From Fodinibius sediminis (GTDB lineage: Bacteria; Bacteroidota; Rhodothermia; Balneolales; Balneolaceae), in contig NZ_FXTH01000010.1 of assembly GCF_900182555.1 (NCBI RefSeq), positions 112,819 through 176,818 of the forward strand: 64,000 bases of DNA, read 5' to 3'. Numbering within the stretch: position 1 is the stretch's first letter; every line of letters begins with the position of its first letter. The notes beneath the pieces are model-generated. The model did not search any database, had not been told where the DNA came from, and saw only the letters and a program-made list of their open reading frames with translations. The position numbers and the translations under genes were made by a program. Shown here piece after piece: positions 1 through 10,217 of the stretch.

Positions 1-1527
1 CGGATTAGCATCGATCCAGACTTTTGTCATAACTTCATCCGGGCCCTGGCGCTGTATCGCTTCTTGATAGTTCGTTGGATTGAGCGAAGCCTCATCCCGG
101 TGATAGAGACCTCTCCGGGGGATGTTTCCATTGGTCACCCCCTGGGCACTGCCGGGATCCAGCCGTGGATAGGACGTCCTTCGCCATTCGATATAGGCCT
201 GCATCGACTGGTCAAAAAAGGCCAGCCATTTTTGCGTCATAATTTGCTCCATCTGGTCTGCATGGGTTCCGCTTAGAGAACCTTCATTCGCGAGGTAAGC
301 TTCAATATCTCCCTGCGACACATTATAAGGGAATCTGCTCAAATCAGCCTGAATGCCATCCTGGTAATACTCCTCGGCCGCAGCCGGTGCTGCGCCCCAA
401 CCTTCCAGAGCCGCCTCGGCCTTAAGGAATGCAACTTCTGGATACATAAACACCTTCATGGGACGGGCCAGGGCTTCATTCACAAAGATGCTGCTGCTGG
501 GATAGGAATAGTCCCCCACATCGACCTGATCGGCTTCAGCATTGGTCATGCCGTGGGGAATACCCCGATACTCCAATGGTGGGTCATTTTTGGAATTTGC
601 TGTCGGTTCTGCAATGAGTGTCAAGCGCGGATCATCTTTCGCTTTCAAGGTTTCGATGATGGTTTCCCCAACCTGCGACTTCCCCACCGGTTGACGGAAG
701 ATAGCCAGTATGGGGTGAGCCTGGAAATCAGAACCGCCTCCCGAAGTAGTGGGAACCGTGGCTGATTCGGCATTACTTGCCAGCAGCGGACCGCCCATGG
801 CATCGGTCACGGCCTCCTCGGCAGCCGCCGGATCGATATATTTTAGCCGCATACCTATTCTCAGCTTCAGGGAGTTCCCAAATTTTCTCCACAGATCTAT
901 GTCACCACCGTAGAAAAAGTCGGCCTCCCCAAAAGACTGGTCCCCGTTATTCAACTTACCAATATACTTGTCCAGCGTATCCAACAGTGCGGGATAGATA
1001 TCCTGCTGGGCATCATAGACGGGGGTTGAAATGCCCGAGATCCCCTGTACCGCCTCAAAATAAGGCATATCGCCTACAAGCGCTGTCAATCGCTCTGCCA
1101 CATACACATGCAGAAACTTCACCATGGCCATTTTTGAGCGGATTGCCGGATCGTCCGGGTTGCTGCCTTCCACACTGCCAAGCAGCAATTTTTCTGCCTG
1201 GGACAGCTCTTTGAGCTGGTTGTAATGCCATTCCCAGTCATTATCGTGCCATGCCAGCATCGGGATATAGAAGGGCGCCGTCTGGTTACGGTCGGAGATA
1301 CCCCAGTGCTGAACCCAGGCGCCGTATTGCATCGTATTGGTCTTCCAGTAGTCGTTCGAACTGTCATACATCATATCCCGTTGAGTACTGCTGAAGACCA
1401 GGGCCGGGTCTATCTCAGTCACTGAGGTAGGTGGCTCATTCAGTTCCTCAAAATGATCCGTGCAGGAAACAACGGCAATAATTGTCAACAGGGCAACCGA
1501 CAGAGAGTTATAAATATCGCGCTTCAT
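1..1527 (-). CDS. SusD/RagB-family nutrient-binding outer-membrane lipoprotein (3' end cut by window)
   Basis: The reading frame is open from an ATG at 1527 to the window edge (at least 509 residues). The N terminus MKRDIYNSLSVALLTII is a hydrophobic signal ending in VVSC, a lipobox-like cysteine at about residue 22, so the protein is expected to be an outer-membrane lipoprotein. The body has SusD-like features, such as the helical segment LAWHDNDWEWHYNQLKEL, a central DLWRKFGNSLKLRIGMRL and a late VAFLKAEAALEGWG. SusD proteins lid a SusC barrel and bind oligosaccharides, peptides or other nutrients before uptake. The gene follows SusC by 43 bases on the same strand, the standard pair order. 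The substrate cannot be told from sequence; the SusD-like_2 subfamily is my best match, from memory. Confidence 0.9.
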   Translation of the reverse strand, partial: MKRDIYNSLSVALLTIIAVVSCTDHFEELNEPPTSVTEIDPALVFSSTQRDMMYDSSNDYWKTNTMQYGAWVQHWGISDRNQTAPFYIPMLAWHDNDWEWHYNQLKELSQAEKLLLGSVEGSNPDDPAIRSKMAMVKFLHVYVAERLTALVGDMPYFEAVQGISGISTPVYDAQQDIYPALLDTLDKYIGKLNNGDQSFGEADFFYGGDIDLWRKFGNSLKLRIGMRLKYIDPAAAEEAVTDAMGGPLLASNAESATVPTTSGGGSDFQAHPILAIFRQPVGKSQVGETIIETLKAKDDPRLTLIAEPTANSKNDPPLEYRGIPHGMTNAEADQVDVGDYSYPSSSIFVNEALARPMKVFMYPEVAFLKAEAALEGWGAAPAAAEEYYQDGIQADLSRFPYNVSQGDIEAYLANEGSLSGTHADQMEQIMTQKWLAFFDQSMQAYIEWRRTSYPRLDPGSAQGVTNGNIPRRGLYHRDEASLNPTNYQEAIQRQGPDEVMTKVWIDANP

Positions 1528-1570
1528 TTTTTTCCATGGTTTAATTGCAGATTTCCGTCTTTTCATAAGT

Positions 1571-4500
1571 TTACAGACCCAGGCTGAGGTTAAAGCGAAC
1601 ATTTCTGGTCATGGGAAAAGCCGCTGATTCCAGACCTATTGAATTGCTGGAAACATTAAAGCTGGCGGATTCCGGAGAAAAACCGTCGGTATGCCTCTCC
1701 AGGTAGAGCAGGTTTCTGCCGATAATCGAAAATCTCAGGGAGTTTATTACCGATAAACGCTCTACAAGCGATGGAAAGGTGTAACCTATACTTACCTCCC
1801 TGAGCGCGATGTAGCTCGCATCGTTGGTAAACGCTTCAGCAACAGACTGTTCCGATCCGGGAGCAGCTTGCGTCCAGTAATCCTCCGCACTGATTTGCAT
1901 GGTGTTTTCCTGGCCGGTCGAGGTCCATCCCCCATTCCCGTCCGGTTCTGCAATTACGCCTTCAGCCACCAGCGTACCGTCCCGTCCTTTCAGGGTCCGC
2001 TTGGTGGTTCCGTGGATGGCCTCGTTTACATTTGACATCGAAACGATCAATCCCCCCTGCGAAATATCGATGAGAGAATTTATATCAAAGCCCCTGTAGC
2101 GGAAGGTATTCGTGATTCCTCCCGTCCAGTCGGGCACGGCATTGCCGACACGGTATTGTCCCGTTTCCCGGATGGGAAGTCCGGTATTGGGATTAATGAG
2201 ACGGTTCCCCGCTTCATCTCTCAACCATCGCGCGGCGGCAGAATAGATCTCTCCATACGGTTGACCTGGATTAGCCGTGATAATAGCTCCCCGGTCAATA
2301 CCAAGCTGAAAGCTCTCTACACCTTCCGTAAGGGCAACGACCTCATTCTGGTTGGTCGCATAGTTAAGGCTGATATCCCACTGGAATCCTCCGGTATACT
2401 GGATGGGAGTCCCGGAGAGCAACAGCTCGATCCCCTGGTTTTTAATTTCACCGGCGTTAATGCGCTTGTTGGTAAAGCCGGAGGAGGGCGGAACCGCGAT
2501 ACTCAGTATCTGGTTCTCTGTAACGGCATTATAATAGGTGATATCCGCCCGCAATCTGCCTGAAAAAAACCTGAAGTCCGTACCTACCTCGATGGATGTT
2601 GTAAGCTCATTTTCCAGATCCTGCAGCGGAATCGTGTTGGTAAAGTTTGCAAGTGCTCGTCCATCCTGGGTTTCATTCGCCAGCGAATAGGTCCCCGTCA
2701 GCTGATAGGGGTCACCCGAATTGCCCGCCTGCGCCCAGGATGCTCGCACCGAACCATAGGAAAGCACATCCGAGTCCAGCCCAAGAGCATCCGACCAGAT
2801 AAAGTTTGTACTGATGGATGGATAAAAGAAAGAAGCATTATCGGCGGGCAGCGTAGAAGACCAGTCATTGCGGGCCGTCCAGTCAATATACCAGAAATCC
2901 CTGAAACTGATCTGTCCAAAAGCGAAGAGAGAGTGAATTTCATACTCCGACAGACCGAAGCTGGTGCTCTGAACTTCAGTATTGCCGATAGTAATCAGAT
3001 CCGGTACTGAAAACCTGTTGCCACTTTGCCCTACAGAACGGTAGAAACTCTTCAGGTAATTACCACCGATATTTCCGGTTACGGTTATATCTTCGGTGAC
3101 AGCTTTTTCTGCCGATGCCAGGAATTCCACATTGTCTTCGCGGAAGCGGTCAACCGATTCACTCATCGATCCCGGTATATCAACCCTTGTTCCGATGGTA
3201 CTGTAGTTGAAGAACTGGTCGGTATAGGTATCCCTGGATGCTTTGGCCGAAAGAGACGCCCAGTCGCTGAGGTCATACTGCAGGGAAACATGACCTATAA
3301 TACGCTGCCTGGTATCATTGGCCGTTGTATTGTTTACCGTCCAGTACGGCTGTTCGGTAAATGTAGCGTTAGTCCAGTGCCGGGTATACCCTTCTGTCAG
3401 CTGCTCATCCGTGTACCCATGGAACCCATTGGGATTTTGGAGATCCTCCTGGGTTAGTTCATACCGGTATAAACTCTCCAGCCTGGTATTCCGCGGCATG
3501 TAGCGAAAAGCGTAAGCCACATTTCTTTGCTGGTCGGAAAGCCCGGGCCGGTTGTCGACATCCTGCGAAACGAAATTAACCTGGGCTTCTGCAGAAAATC
3601 GATCCGTAAACTGATGGGAACCCCGGAAGTTTACCGTATTTTTCTTCAACCTGTTTTGCGGTAACAGCCCGTTGTTTGTCACATTAGCAAGAGAGAGGCG
3701 AAATGTGGTTGATTCGTTACCTCCCGTCAAAGCCAGGGAATTTTCGTAGGTCGTTTCGGTATTGTAGAAATCGCGGACGTTGTTGGGCTGCGGGCTGAAG
3801 GGCATCAGCTTGCCGTCCCAGGTGTACACTTCACTGCCATCCATGCGAGGGCCCCAGCTAACGGGACTTTCCGTTCCGTCATTGATGGTCGTAATTTGCG
3901 GGGTATAATTGCCCGGCTGTCCCATTTCATTCCACTCGGCCCGGGAGATGATCTTGCCATTACCGTCATTATAGAATCTGTGCGACCCTTCATTGCCCAG
4001 GCCATATTTATTTTGATAGTCCGGCAATATCCAGGGTTCACCAAGTGTAATACTGCTGTTGATCTCCACGCCAATGCCTTCCCGGCTTCCACCCGATTTG
4101 GTGGTGATCAGGATGACACCGTTGGCCCCGCGCTGACCATACAGCGCAGCAGCATTCGGCCCCTTCAGCACCGATATTTCAGCAATATCATTGGAATTGA
4201 TATTTTGAATGCCATCGCCCCGGTCATATCCTCCCCATCGGCCTGCAGACCCCCTGTTGGTATTATCAATGGGGACTCCATCCACTACATACAAAGGCTG
4301 ATTATTACCGCCGAGCGATGTGTTACCCCGAATAATCACCCTTGAAGAACCACCCGAACCACTGGACGCACTGCTGACGCGCACACCGGACACCTTACCC
4401 GACAGCGAATTGGCTACATTCAGATTGGGAGATTCCGCTATCTCCTCGCCTGTCACATTACCTACAGCCGTGCCCAGTGATCGCTGCTCCCTTTGCACAT

Positions 4501-5194
4501 TAAAGGCAGTAACCACCATTTCTTCCAGCGAAGTTGCTTCCGACTGCAGCTCGAAATTGACTGTTACCGTCTCTTGCCCCTCCGAAATAGTGACTTCACG
4601 CGAACTTTCCTGATAGCCTATAAACGTAGCGACGAGCTCGTAGGTACCCGGTTCAACATCCGTAATAGTAAACTGCCCGTCTTCTCCGGTAGAGGCTCCT
4701 TGCGTTGTTCCTGCAATCGACACATTCGCACCGGGCAACACTTCCCCGGTCTCAGCGTCCGTAACGGTACCCGTCAATGTAGTCTGAAGGATCTCCTGCT
4801 GTTTCGGTGTTTTCTTCTTCAGAACAACATACCCCCCCTTGATCGGCAAATACTCTATTTCCGAATGTTCAAAGATCATCGCCAGTGCCTCCTTAAATGA
4901 GACCTCCGTCACTTGAATAGAATATGAACCGGTCTCATCCAATATATTTTCCCGATAGGAAAAAATGATCGGCACCTTATCTTCCAATGCCGCCAATATT
5001 TCTTTCAGGGGCTGATCCCGGGCATTGAGACTTACCTTCTGCGTCATATACGGTGCTTCATCCTCAATCATGGCCGGGTACCTCGACTTGGCCAGCAGAT
5101 CCTCCACTTTCTGTGCTTCAGCGTATGGATTACATAGCATTATTATACAAAGGATCATTAAAGTGGTGCTGAATCCCTGTCTCCTTTTCCTCAT
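1571..5194 (-). CDS. SusC/RagA-family TonB-dependent outer-membrane receptor with STN domain
   Basis: This 1207-residue protein forms the TonB-dependent barrel that imports the nutrient bound by the adjacent SusD. The start at 5194 is chosen because AGGAGG lies just upstream of that ATG; a longer reading begins at 5221. Order of parts: signal peptide (about 1-28), STN/secretin-like domain (about 57-127, NARDQPLKEILAALEDKV), carboxypeptidase-regulatory-like domain (about 140-225, LPGANVSIAGTTQGASTGEDG), plug (about 235-350, with RGNTSLGGNNQPLYVVDGVP and GANGVILITTKSG), then a beta-barrel to the C terminus. The STN domain marks the class that signals to a FecR-type anti-sigma factor. Such a gene lies directly upstream at 5568-6713, so the receptor is likely autoregulated through it. 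Length and domain order are normal for the family. Confidence 0.97.
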   Translation of the reverse strand: MRKRRQGFSTTLMILCIIMLCNPYAEAQKVEDLLAKSRYPAMIEDEAPYMTQKVSLNARDQPLKEILAALEDKVPIIFSYRENILDETGSYSIQVTEVSFKEALAMIFEHSEIEYLPIKGGYVVLKKKTPKQQEILQTTLTGTVTDAETGEVLPGANVSIAGTTQGASTGEDGQFTITDVEPGTYELVATFIGYQESSREVTISEGQETVTVNFELQSEATSLEEMVVTAFNVQREQRSLGTAVGNVTGEEIAESPNLNVANSLSGKVSGVRVSSASSGSGGSSRVIIRGNTSLGGNNQPLYVVDGVPIDNTNRGSAGRWGGYDRGDGIQNINSNDIAEISVLKGPNAAALYGQRGANGVILITTKSGGSREGIGVEINSSITLGEPWILPDYQNKYGLGNEGSHRFYNDGNGKIISRAEWNEMGQPGNYTPQITTINDGTESPVSWGPRMDGSEVYTWDGKLMPFSPQPNNVRDFYNTETTYENSLALTGGNESTTFRLSLANVTNNGLLPQNRLKKNTVNFRGSHQFTDRFSAEAQVNFVSQDVDNRPGLSDQQRNVAYAFRYMPRNTRLESLYRYELTQEDLQNPNGFHGYTDEQLTEGYTRHWTNATFTEQPYWTVNNTTANDTRQRIIGHVSLQYDLSDWASLSAKASRDTYTDQFFNYSTIGTRVDIPGSMSESVDRFREDNVEFLASAEKAVTEDITVTGNIGGNYLKSFYRSVGQSGNRFSVPDLITIGNTEVQSTSFGLSEYEIHSLFAFGQISFRDFWYIDWTARNDWSSTLPADNASFFYPSISTNFIWSDALGLDSDVLSYGSVRASWAQAGNSGDPYQLTGTYSLANETQDGRALANFTNTIPLQDLENELTTSIEVGTDFRFFSGRLRADITYYNAVTENQILSIAVPPSSGFTNKRINAGEIKNQGIELLLSGTPIQYTGGFQWDISLNYATNQNEVVALTEGVESFQLGIDRGAIITANPGQPYGEIYSAAARWLRDEAGNRLINPNTGLPIRETGQYRVGNAVPDWTGGITNTFRYRGFDINSLIDISQGGLIVSMSNVNEAIHGTTKRTLKGRDGTLVAEGVIAEPDGNGGWTSTGQENTMQISAEDYWTQAAPGSEQSVAEAFTNDASYIALREVSIGYTFPSLVERLSVINSLRFSIIGRNLLYLERHTDGFSPESASFNVSSNSIGLESAAFPMTRNVRFNLSLGL

Positions 5195-5567
5195 AACCCC
5201 TCCTTTTATTTCTGAATACATTGTCAGTTATCGAAAGCGATTTGCAAGACCATCCCTTATCCCTTTCCTGCCTTACAACCCCTGCTTGAAACCCAAAAAA
5301 GCAAGTAGCTGCCCTTATTTTCAGCTTCTTATAAGTAAATACGAACAAACTACCGCTCTCCATGACAGAAAAATATTATTTCTCTGCTGCTGAAAAAGCC
5401 ACACCGCGAATACCAACAGCAGGCATACAAGTTCAACGTAGGCTTTGCGGTGACCGTCTACATCCAGTGGGATTGTGGGAAAGGGGAAAATCAACCATAA
5501 ACAGGGGGGATGACTGTCTGTTAATGAGGTTGCTGGCATGAAATACACCGATTGCTGCGCTGGGTTT
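5195..5567. other. Intergenic region between fecR-like gene and susC
   Basis: About 370 bases with no gene I can support. Short frames exist on the minus strand but show no family features. It should hold the susC promoter and leader; the only clear signal is the AGGAGG ribosome-binding site next to the susC start. Confidence 0.5.
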
Positions 5568-6713
5568 CTATTCCTCATTGCCATGGACAGGCCCAGCACC
5601 CGGCGGGTACCGCTCCAGATAAATCAGGGAGTCGGCCTGCCTGTATTTCAGATCCATTGCAACTGAAAGAACATCCAATACTTTCGAGAGCGGTTTCTTT
5701 TTGAAGGCAGCTGTAAATTTATGATCCAGGAGCCCGGGGTCGGCTACCTTGAAATCACGATTATAATACAGTTCCAATCTCCGGATTACTTCCCTCAATG
5801 GGGTAGCTTCAAATATCAGGTTCCCGTCCACCCAGCCCAGGTGGTATTCCATTGAGGCTGCCCTGACAGGTGTGGTCGGCAAAGCTCCTTCCCTTACCGC
5901 AGTGTATTCGCCCTTCCGTACAACAACTTCATTCCTTGAGCTGGTCAAGGATACTGTATCTTTGTCCCCCGAATTTGGCTCAGCTGTAACCGCTACCCTG
6001 CCCTCTGCCACCACCACTTCCACATCCACTTTTTCTGAGTAGGCACTAATATTAAATTCAGTTCCCAAAACCCGTACACTGGCTTTCGCTGTATGTACAA
6101 TAAAGGGTTCCGACTCATTCCTCGCTACATCAAAATAGGCCTCCCCCTCCAATTCTACCTCGCGTATAGCCTCTCTGAATTGCGGCGGATAACGCAGCAT
6201 GCTTCCCGAATTCAGCACAACCCTCGTTCCATCCCCCAGTGTAAGATTCAGGCGTTGCCCTCGGCCAACCTCTACTTCTTCCATGGCAGACGCAGGTGGT
6301 TCATTTCCTTTTTCCTCGGGCGCATAATAATGTGCTGCATACAGGATGCCGAACAGAAGAAGAAAGGCAGCAGCAGCACGGAATACCCACGGCAGGTACG
6401 CATGCTTTTTTCTCGGATATAGGGTATCAAGAGATCCTGTCGGCTGTTCTTCTGCCCGGCCGGTGTTGTCAAGGCGATGAATTTTCAGATGACTGGGGCG
6501 TGAAATACGCTCTGACAGCTTTGCCCATGCCTGATCTTCATTTTGCCAAAGATCCAAACGCCCTGCTATACGCCATGTCTCCTGTAGCTTCTCGAATTTT
6601 TCTTTATTCCCCCGGTCCTCCTTTATCCACTCCGCAACCCTTTCACGATCTCTCCAGGAACAATCCCCGGTAATGACGCGTATGATCTCTTCTCTGCTTA
6701 CGGGCTGATCCAT
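5568..6713 (-). CDS. FecR-family anti-sigma factor
   Basis: A 381-residue inner-membrane signal transducer. It has an N-terminal cytoplasmic segment of the anti-sigma type (about 1-90, with GNKEKFEKLQETWRIAG), one membrane helix (about 105-131, LPWVFRAAAAFLLLFGILYA), a FecR domain (about 145-250, LTLGDGTRVVLNSGSMLRYP and GEAYFDVARNESEPFIV), and a C-terminal DUF4974-like part (about 295-370, LIFEATPLREVIRRLELYYN). It normally receives the STN signal of a SusC receptor and controls a partner ECF sigma factor. SusC/SusD lie downstream on the same strand. The expected ECF sigma gene is not directly upstream; the next upstream gene is a TIM-barrel enzyme, so this copy must act on a sigma factor encoded elsewhere or has lost its partner. 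Confidence 0.93.
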   Translation of the reverse strand: MDQPVSREEIIRVITGDCSWRDRERVAEWIKEDRGNKEKFEKLQETWRIAGRLDLWQNEDQAWAKLSERISRPSHLKIHRLDNTGRAEEQPTGSLDTLYPRKKHAYLPWVFRAAAAFLLLFGILYAAHYYAPEEKGNEPPASAMEEVEVGRGQRLNLTLGDGTRVVLNSGSMLRYPPQFREAIREVELEGEAYFDVARNESEPFIVHTAKASVRVLGTEFNISAYSEKVDVEVVVAEGRVAVTAEPNSGDKDTVSLTSSRNEVVVRKGEYTAVREGALPTTPVRAASMEYHLGWVDGNLIFEATPLREVIRRLELYYNRDFKVADPGLLDHKFTAAFKKKPLSKVLDVLSVAMDLKYRQADSLIYLERYPPGAGPVHGNEE

Positions 6714-7096
6714 CTTATGGCTCTGAAATGTTTATTATTTGATCATTCTTCTATTCGTACTATTATAACGGCTAAAAATGGGTATACCACTACAACCGAA
6801 AGCCGCTTATTGCACATTCACAGATAATAGCTGCCCGGCAGGTGGCAAAGTACGGATCATCCCATGTTACGCCTACCACCAACGGAGGCAGAACCACGCG
6901 CCGCTTCCAAAGCTTCAGTACAGATCCTTCTCTCTTTTGCAGCAGGAAAAATATACCTAATACTATTGAAGAGGCAGTTTTCCGAACCAGCTATGGATAT
7001 ACAAACAGTACCAATTTTTCACCAACGTTTCCGGTCAACAACCCGTATCGTCCGTTATTTGCCCCTCTCCATACTGTTACAATATCCCCTTGCAAC
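6714..7096. other. Intergenic region upstream of fecR-like gene
   Basis: About 380 bases between the FecR gene and the terminator of the TIM-barrel gene. I checked both strands for a remnant of an ECF sigma factor and saw no region 2 or region 4 signature. Short frames on the plus strand have no recognisable content. It probably carries the promoter of the FecR-SusC-SusD unit. Confidence 0.45.
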
Positions 7097-7097
7097 A

Positions 7098-7137
7098 TAA
7101 AAAAAGCCGCATCCCTCCGGGAAGAAGAGATGCGGCT
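7098..7137 (-). terminator. Rho-independent terminator of the TIM-barrel gene
   Basis: On the minus strand AGCCGCATC (7137-7129) pairs with GATGCGGCT (7113-7105), a perfect 9-bp stem, followed by a run of T. It starts 12 bases after the stop codon of the isomerase-like gene. Confidence 0.9.
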
Positions 7138-7149
7138 CAATGGCACTTG

Positions 7150-8154
7150 TTATTCCTTCTCCGAGAAAGCGGAATCGAAGGCAGCTGAAGGCGGCGAGAA
7201 ATCGATATCCTTCACATACTGGCAGGATTCTTCCGCACCGAACTCGCGGTCCATGCCACTGTCTTCCCACTCGATAGAGAGCGGCCCGCGGTAGCCGATG
7301 CGGTTCAGTGCCCGGATAACCCGGTCGAAGTCGATGTTGCCACGGCCGATGGAGACAAAGTCCCAGCAGCGGTCCTCATGGCCAAAATCCAGATGTCCGC
7401 CAAAGACGCCAGCCCGCTTGCGCTCGTCCGACCACCACACATCCTTCATATGGGCATGATAGATGCGCTCGCCAAACTCGAGGATAAACTGCACGTAATC
7501 CACCCCTTGATAGCCAAAATGGCTGGGATCGTAGTTGAAGCCGAAGGCCTCGCGCCCGTCCAGGGCATCAATGGCCTGCTGCGCCGAAGAGATGTCGAAA
7601 GCAATTTCTGTCGGGTGCACCTCCAGTCCAAAGCGCACGCCCACCTCATCAAACACATCCAGGATGGGGTTCCACCGGTCGGCAAAATCCTGGTAGCCGT
7701 CATCGATCATGCCCGGTGTGTTAGGTGGAAAGGAATACATTTTTGACCAGATCTTACTACCCGTGAAGCCGTTAACCACTTCCACGCCCAGTTTCGAAGC
7801 CGCGCGAGCCGTATCCTTCATCTCATCGGCAGCCCGCTGGCGCACGTCTTCCGGATCGCCGTCGCCCCATACGTGTTCGGGCACGATCTCTTTGTGCCGT
7901 TCGTCAATGGGGTCACATACGGCCTGCCCCACCAGGTGATTGCTGATTGACCAGACCTTCAAATCATACTTTGCCAAAAGTTTCTTGCGCTCCTCACAGT
8001 ATCCGTCTTCACTGAGTGCCTTCTGCACATTGAAGTGATCACCCCAGCAAGCGAGCTCCAGTCCGTCATAACCCCATGACGATGCTTTTTCCGCTAACTC
8101 TTCCAGCGACATATCGGCCCATTGACCGGTAAATAGTGTTACAGGACGTGCCAT
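7150..8154 (-). CDS. Sugar phosphate isomerase/epimerase-family TIM-barrel protein
   Basis: A 334-residue protein of the xylose-isomerase-like/AP-endonuclease-2 fold, which includes sugar isomerases, epimerases and inosose dehydratases. The probable metal ligands of the family are visible: Glu in [12 protein letters not shown], Asp/His in [12 protein letters not shown], His in [10 protein letters not shown], and Glu near the end in [11 protein letters not shown]. An early [14 protein letters not shown] is also typical. There is no signal peptide, so it is likely cytoplasmic. It is a single-gene unit with its own terminator. The substrate cannot be assigned; the neighbouring Sus locus is not enough to infer a sugar. 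Confidence 0.92.
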   Translation of the reverse strand: MARPVTLFTGQWADMSLEELAEKASSWGYDGLELACWGDHFNVQKALSEDGYCEERKKLLAKYDLKVWSISNHLVGQAVCDPIDERHKEIVPEHVWGDGDPEDVRQRAADEMKDTARAASKLGVEVVNGFTGSKIWSKMYSFPPNTPGMIDDGYQDFADRWNPILDVFDEVGVRFGLEVHPTEIAFDISSAQQAIDALDGREAFGFNYDPSHFGYQGVDYVQFILEFGERIYHAHMKDVWWSDERKRAGVFGGHLDFGHEDRCWDFVSIGRGNIDFDRVIRALNRIGYRGPLSIEWEDSGMDREFGAEESCQYVKDIDFSPPSAAFDSAFSEKE

Positions 8155-8433
8155 AGTTGGTAACTTTATTTAGTTAATATTTTCTCTTATTGGAATGTGG
8201 TTAGTCTCGCCTATTTGCTGTAAAATGTCAACCCGGAATGCCGTTCTTTTGGGGAAACACAGCAAGACTATCGCTTCCGCTGAACCTGCGTGAAGATCTC
8301 AGACGAACCATTGGCCAGGGGATGGGATGTAAGGAAGAACTTTCTTTTCCGTGCTCAAAGCCTGAAATATGATAATGGATAGGCCCCGTACAGTACATTA
8401 GAGGGGATCAGCAACCTTATGGTTCGTCGCCAA
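8155..8433. other. Intergenic region between TIM-barrel gene and tRNA-Met
   Basis: About 280 bases, some 330 counting the tRNA terminator. I see no coding signal on either strand. The A/T-rich stretch next to 8155 is the likely promoter region of the TIM-barrel gene. Confidence 0.4.
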
Positions 8434-8477
8434 GCAAAAAATCCCTGACCAGCCGTTTACGACTACTCAGGGATTTT
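8434..8477 (-). terminator. Terminator downstream of tRNA-Met
   Basis: On the minus strand AAATCCCTGA (8476-8467) pairs with TCAGGGATTT (8448-8439), a 10-bp stem running into T. It begins 7 bases after the tRNA 3' end. Confidence 0.85.
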
Positions 8478-8483
8478 CCATTG

Positions 8484-8557
8484 TAGCGTGGGGCGGAATC
8501 GAACCGCCGACCTCCGGGTTATGAATCCGACGCTCTCACCAACTGAGCTACCACGCC
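8484..8557 (-). tRNA. tRNA-Met (CAU)
   Basis: The minus strand folds as a full cloverleaf of 74 bases: acceptor GGCGTGG/CCACGCT, D stem GCTC/GAGC, anticodon loop TTCATAA with anticodon CAT, T arm GGCGG-TTCGATT-CCGCC, discriminator A. CCA is not encoded. The G1-U72 pair argues against initiator tRNA, and the sequence resembles elongator tRNA-Met. A tRNA-Ile with modified CAU cannot be fully excluded. The last pair of the anticodon stem is A31-C39 rather than Watson-Crick. Confidence 0.93.
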
Positions 8558-8732
8558 ATCGCGATCAAGAGTTGCCAAATATAAGGCATTTGAAAATAAA
8601 TATTAAGTCTTTTTGCGATCTTTTTCGCATGACGACCACTTCTTTTTTTGAGGCTCTTCAATTTCATCTTATTTTTAGCATTTACATTTCAACACAGCTA
8701 AACCTTATTTCAACCAGCGCATAAACATTCTC

Positions 8733-10199
8733 ATGGCTAAAAAAATCACTTCTAAATCTGAAGATTTTTCACAGTGGTATCAAGATGTAATCCGGGAGGC
8801 CAAGCTGGCCGACCACTCCCCCGTTCGCGGCAGCATGGTTATCCGACCCAACGGGTTTGCGCTCTGGGAAAATATGAAGGAGGCCCTCGACCAGATGTTC
8901 AAAGATACCGGCCACGAGAATGCCTATTTTCCTCTTTTTATCCCCAAATCGTTCCTCTCCAAAGAAGCTCAGCACGTGGAAGGCTTTGCCAAGGAGTGTG
9001 CGGTGGTAACTCACAGCCGGCTCAAAAGCGCCAACGGCGGCGTGGAAGTGGACCCTGAGTCGAAGCTGGAAGAAGAGCTGATTGTCCGTCCCACCTCAGA
9101 AACCATCATCTGGGACTCCTACCGAAACTGGATCCAGTCGTACCGCGACCTGCCCATCCTCATCAACCAGTGGGCCAATGTGGTACGCTGGGAGATGCGC
9201 ACGCGGCTGTTCCTGCGGACGATGGAATTCCTGTGGCAGGAGGGCCATACGGCCCACGCCACCAAAGAGGAGGCAGTAGAAGAAACTCGCAGAATGTTGG
9301 AAGTATACCGTACCTTTGCCGAAGAATTCATGGCCATGCCGGTAATCACCGGGGTCAAAACAGAGTCAGAACGCTTTGCCGGTGCCGTCGACACCTATTG
9401 TATTGAAACGCTGCTGCAGGACAACAAGGCCCTGCAGGCAGGCACCTCACACTTCCTCGGCCAGAATTTTGCCAAAGCCTTTGACGTTAAGTTCCAGAGT
9501 TCCGAGGGCCAGCACGAATATGTGTGGGCTACCAGCTGGGGCGTCTCCACCCGGCTGATCGGGGGACTTATTATGACGCATTCCGACGACCAGGGCCTGA
9601 TCATCCCGCCGAAGCTGGCTCCCAGTCAGGTGGTTATAGTCCCCATCTGGAAGAGTGAGGAAGAAAAAACCGGGGTGCTCGACTACTGCGGGGAAATCAT
9701 CAAGGAGCTCAAAGAACTGAACGTGCGGGTGAAACTGGACGACCGCGAGAACATGAGCCCCGGCTGGAAGTTCAACGAACATGAGGCCGCCGGCATCCCG
9801 GTACGGCTCACAATCGGTCCCCGAGACCTGAAGAACAACAACGCTGAGCTCGCCCGCCGCGATACCGGCAACAAAGAAATTACCGACCGCCAAGGCCTGG
9901 CCCGGAAAGTCGCTGACCTGCTCACCACCATCCAGGATGAGCTTTTTGAAGCAGCACAGAACCGGATCGAGTCCAATACCCATTCTGTGGATTCCTACGA
10001 GTCATTTAAAGAGATCATTGAAAACGAGGGTGGCTTTGTCTACGCACACTGGGACGGCACCGCCGAGACGGAAGAAAAGATAAAAGAAGAAACCAAGGCT
10101 ACCATTCGCTGCATTCCCCTGGAAGAAGGCGAGGAGGGCGAATGCATGGTAACCGGCAAGCCTTCCAGGCAAAAAGTACTTTTTGCCCGGGCATATTAA
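8733..10199 (+). CDS. proS: Proline-tRNA ligase, archaeal/eukaryotic-like (type 3)
   Basis: A 488-residue class II aminoacyl-tRNA synthetase that charges tRNA-Pro in the cytoplasm. Visible features are [20 protein letters not shown] at the N terminus, motif 2 region [20 protein letters not shown], and the motif 3 region with [20 protein letters not shown]. An anticodon-binding domain follows (about 285-390, [14 protein letters not shown]), then a zinc-binding-like C-terminal domain ending in LFARAY, typical of this short type without the bacterial editing insert. The start ATG at 8733 matches the family N terminus. It heads a compact plus-strand run with the membrane protein, NnrDE and VanZ genes that follow. 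Confidence 0.97.
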   Translation: MAKKITSKSEDFSQWYQDVIREAKLADHSPVRGSMVIRPNGFALWENMKEALDQMFKDTGHENAYFPLFIPKSFLSKEAQHVEGFAKECAVVTHSRLKSANGGVEVDPESKLEEELIVRPTSETIIWDSYRNWIQSYRDLPILINQWANVVRWEMRTRLFLRTMEFLWQEGHTAHATKEEAVEETRRMLEVYRTFAEEFMAMPVITGVKTESERFAGAVDTYCIETLLQDNKALQAGTSHFLGQNFAKAFDVKFQSSEGQHEYVWATSWGVSTRLIGGLIMTHSDDQGLIIPPKLAPSQVVIVPIWKSEEEKTGVLDYCGEIIKELKELNVRVKLDDRENMSPGWKFNEHEAAGIPVRLTIGPRDLKNNNAELARRDTGNKEITDRQGLARKVADLLTTIQDELFEAAQNRIESNTHSVDSYESFKEIIENEGGFVYAHWDGTAETEEKIKEETKATIRCIPLEEGEEGECMVTGKPSRQKVLFARAY

Positions 10200-10217
10200 G
10201 AAAAAAGAGAGGACGCA

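Noticed and set aside
777..1214. Plus-strand frame of 145 residues at the left end
   Set aside because: It overlaps the SusD gene on the other strand, which is supported by a lipobox signal and by pairing with SusC.
5321..5599. Minus-strand frame of 92 residues between susC and fecR
   Set aside because: It overlaps the end of the fecR gene in another frame and has no recognisable features, so it is likely chance.
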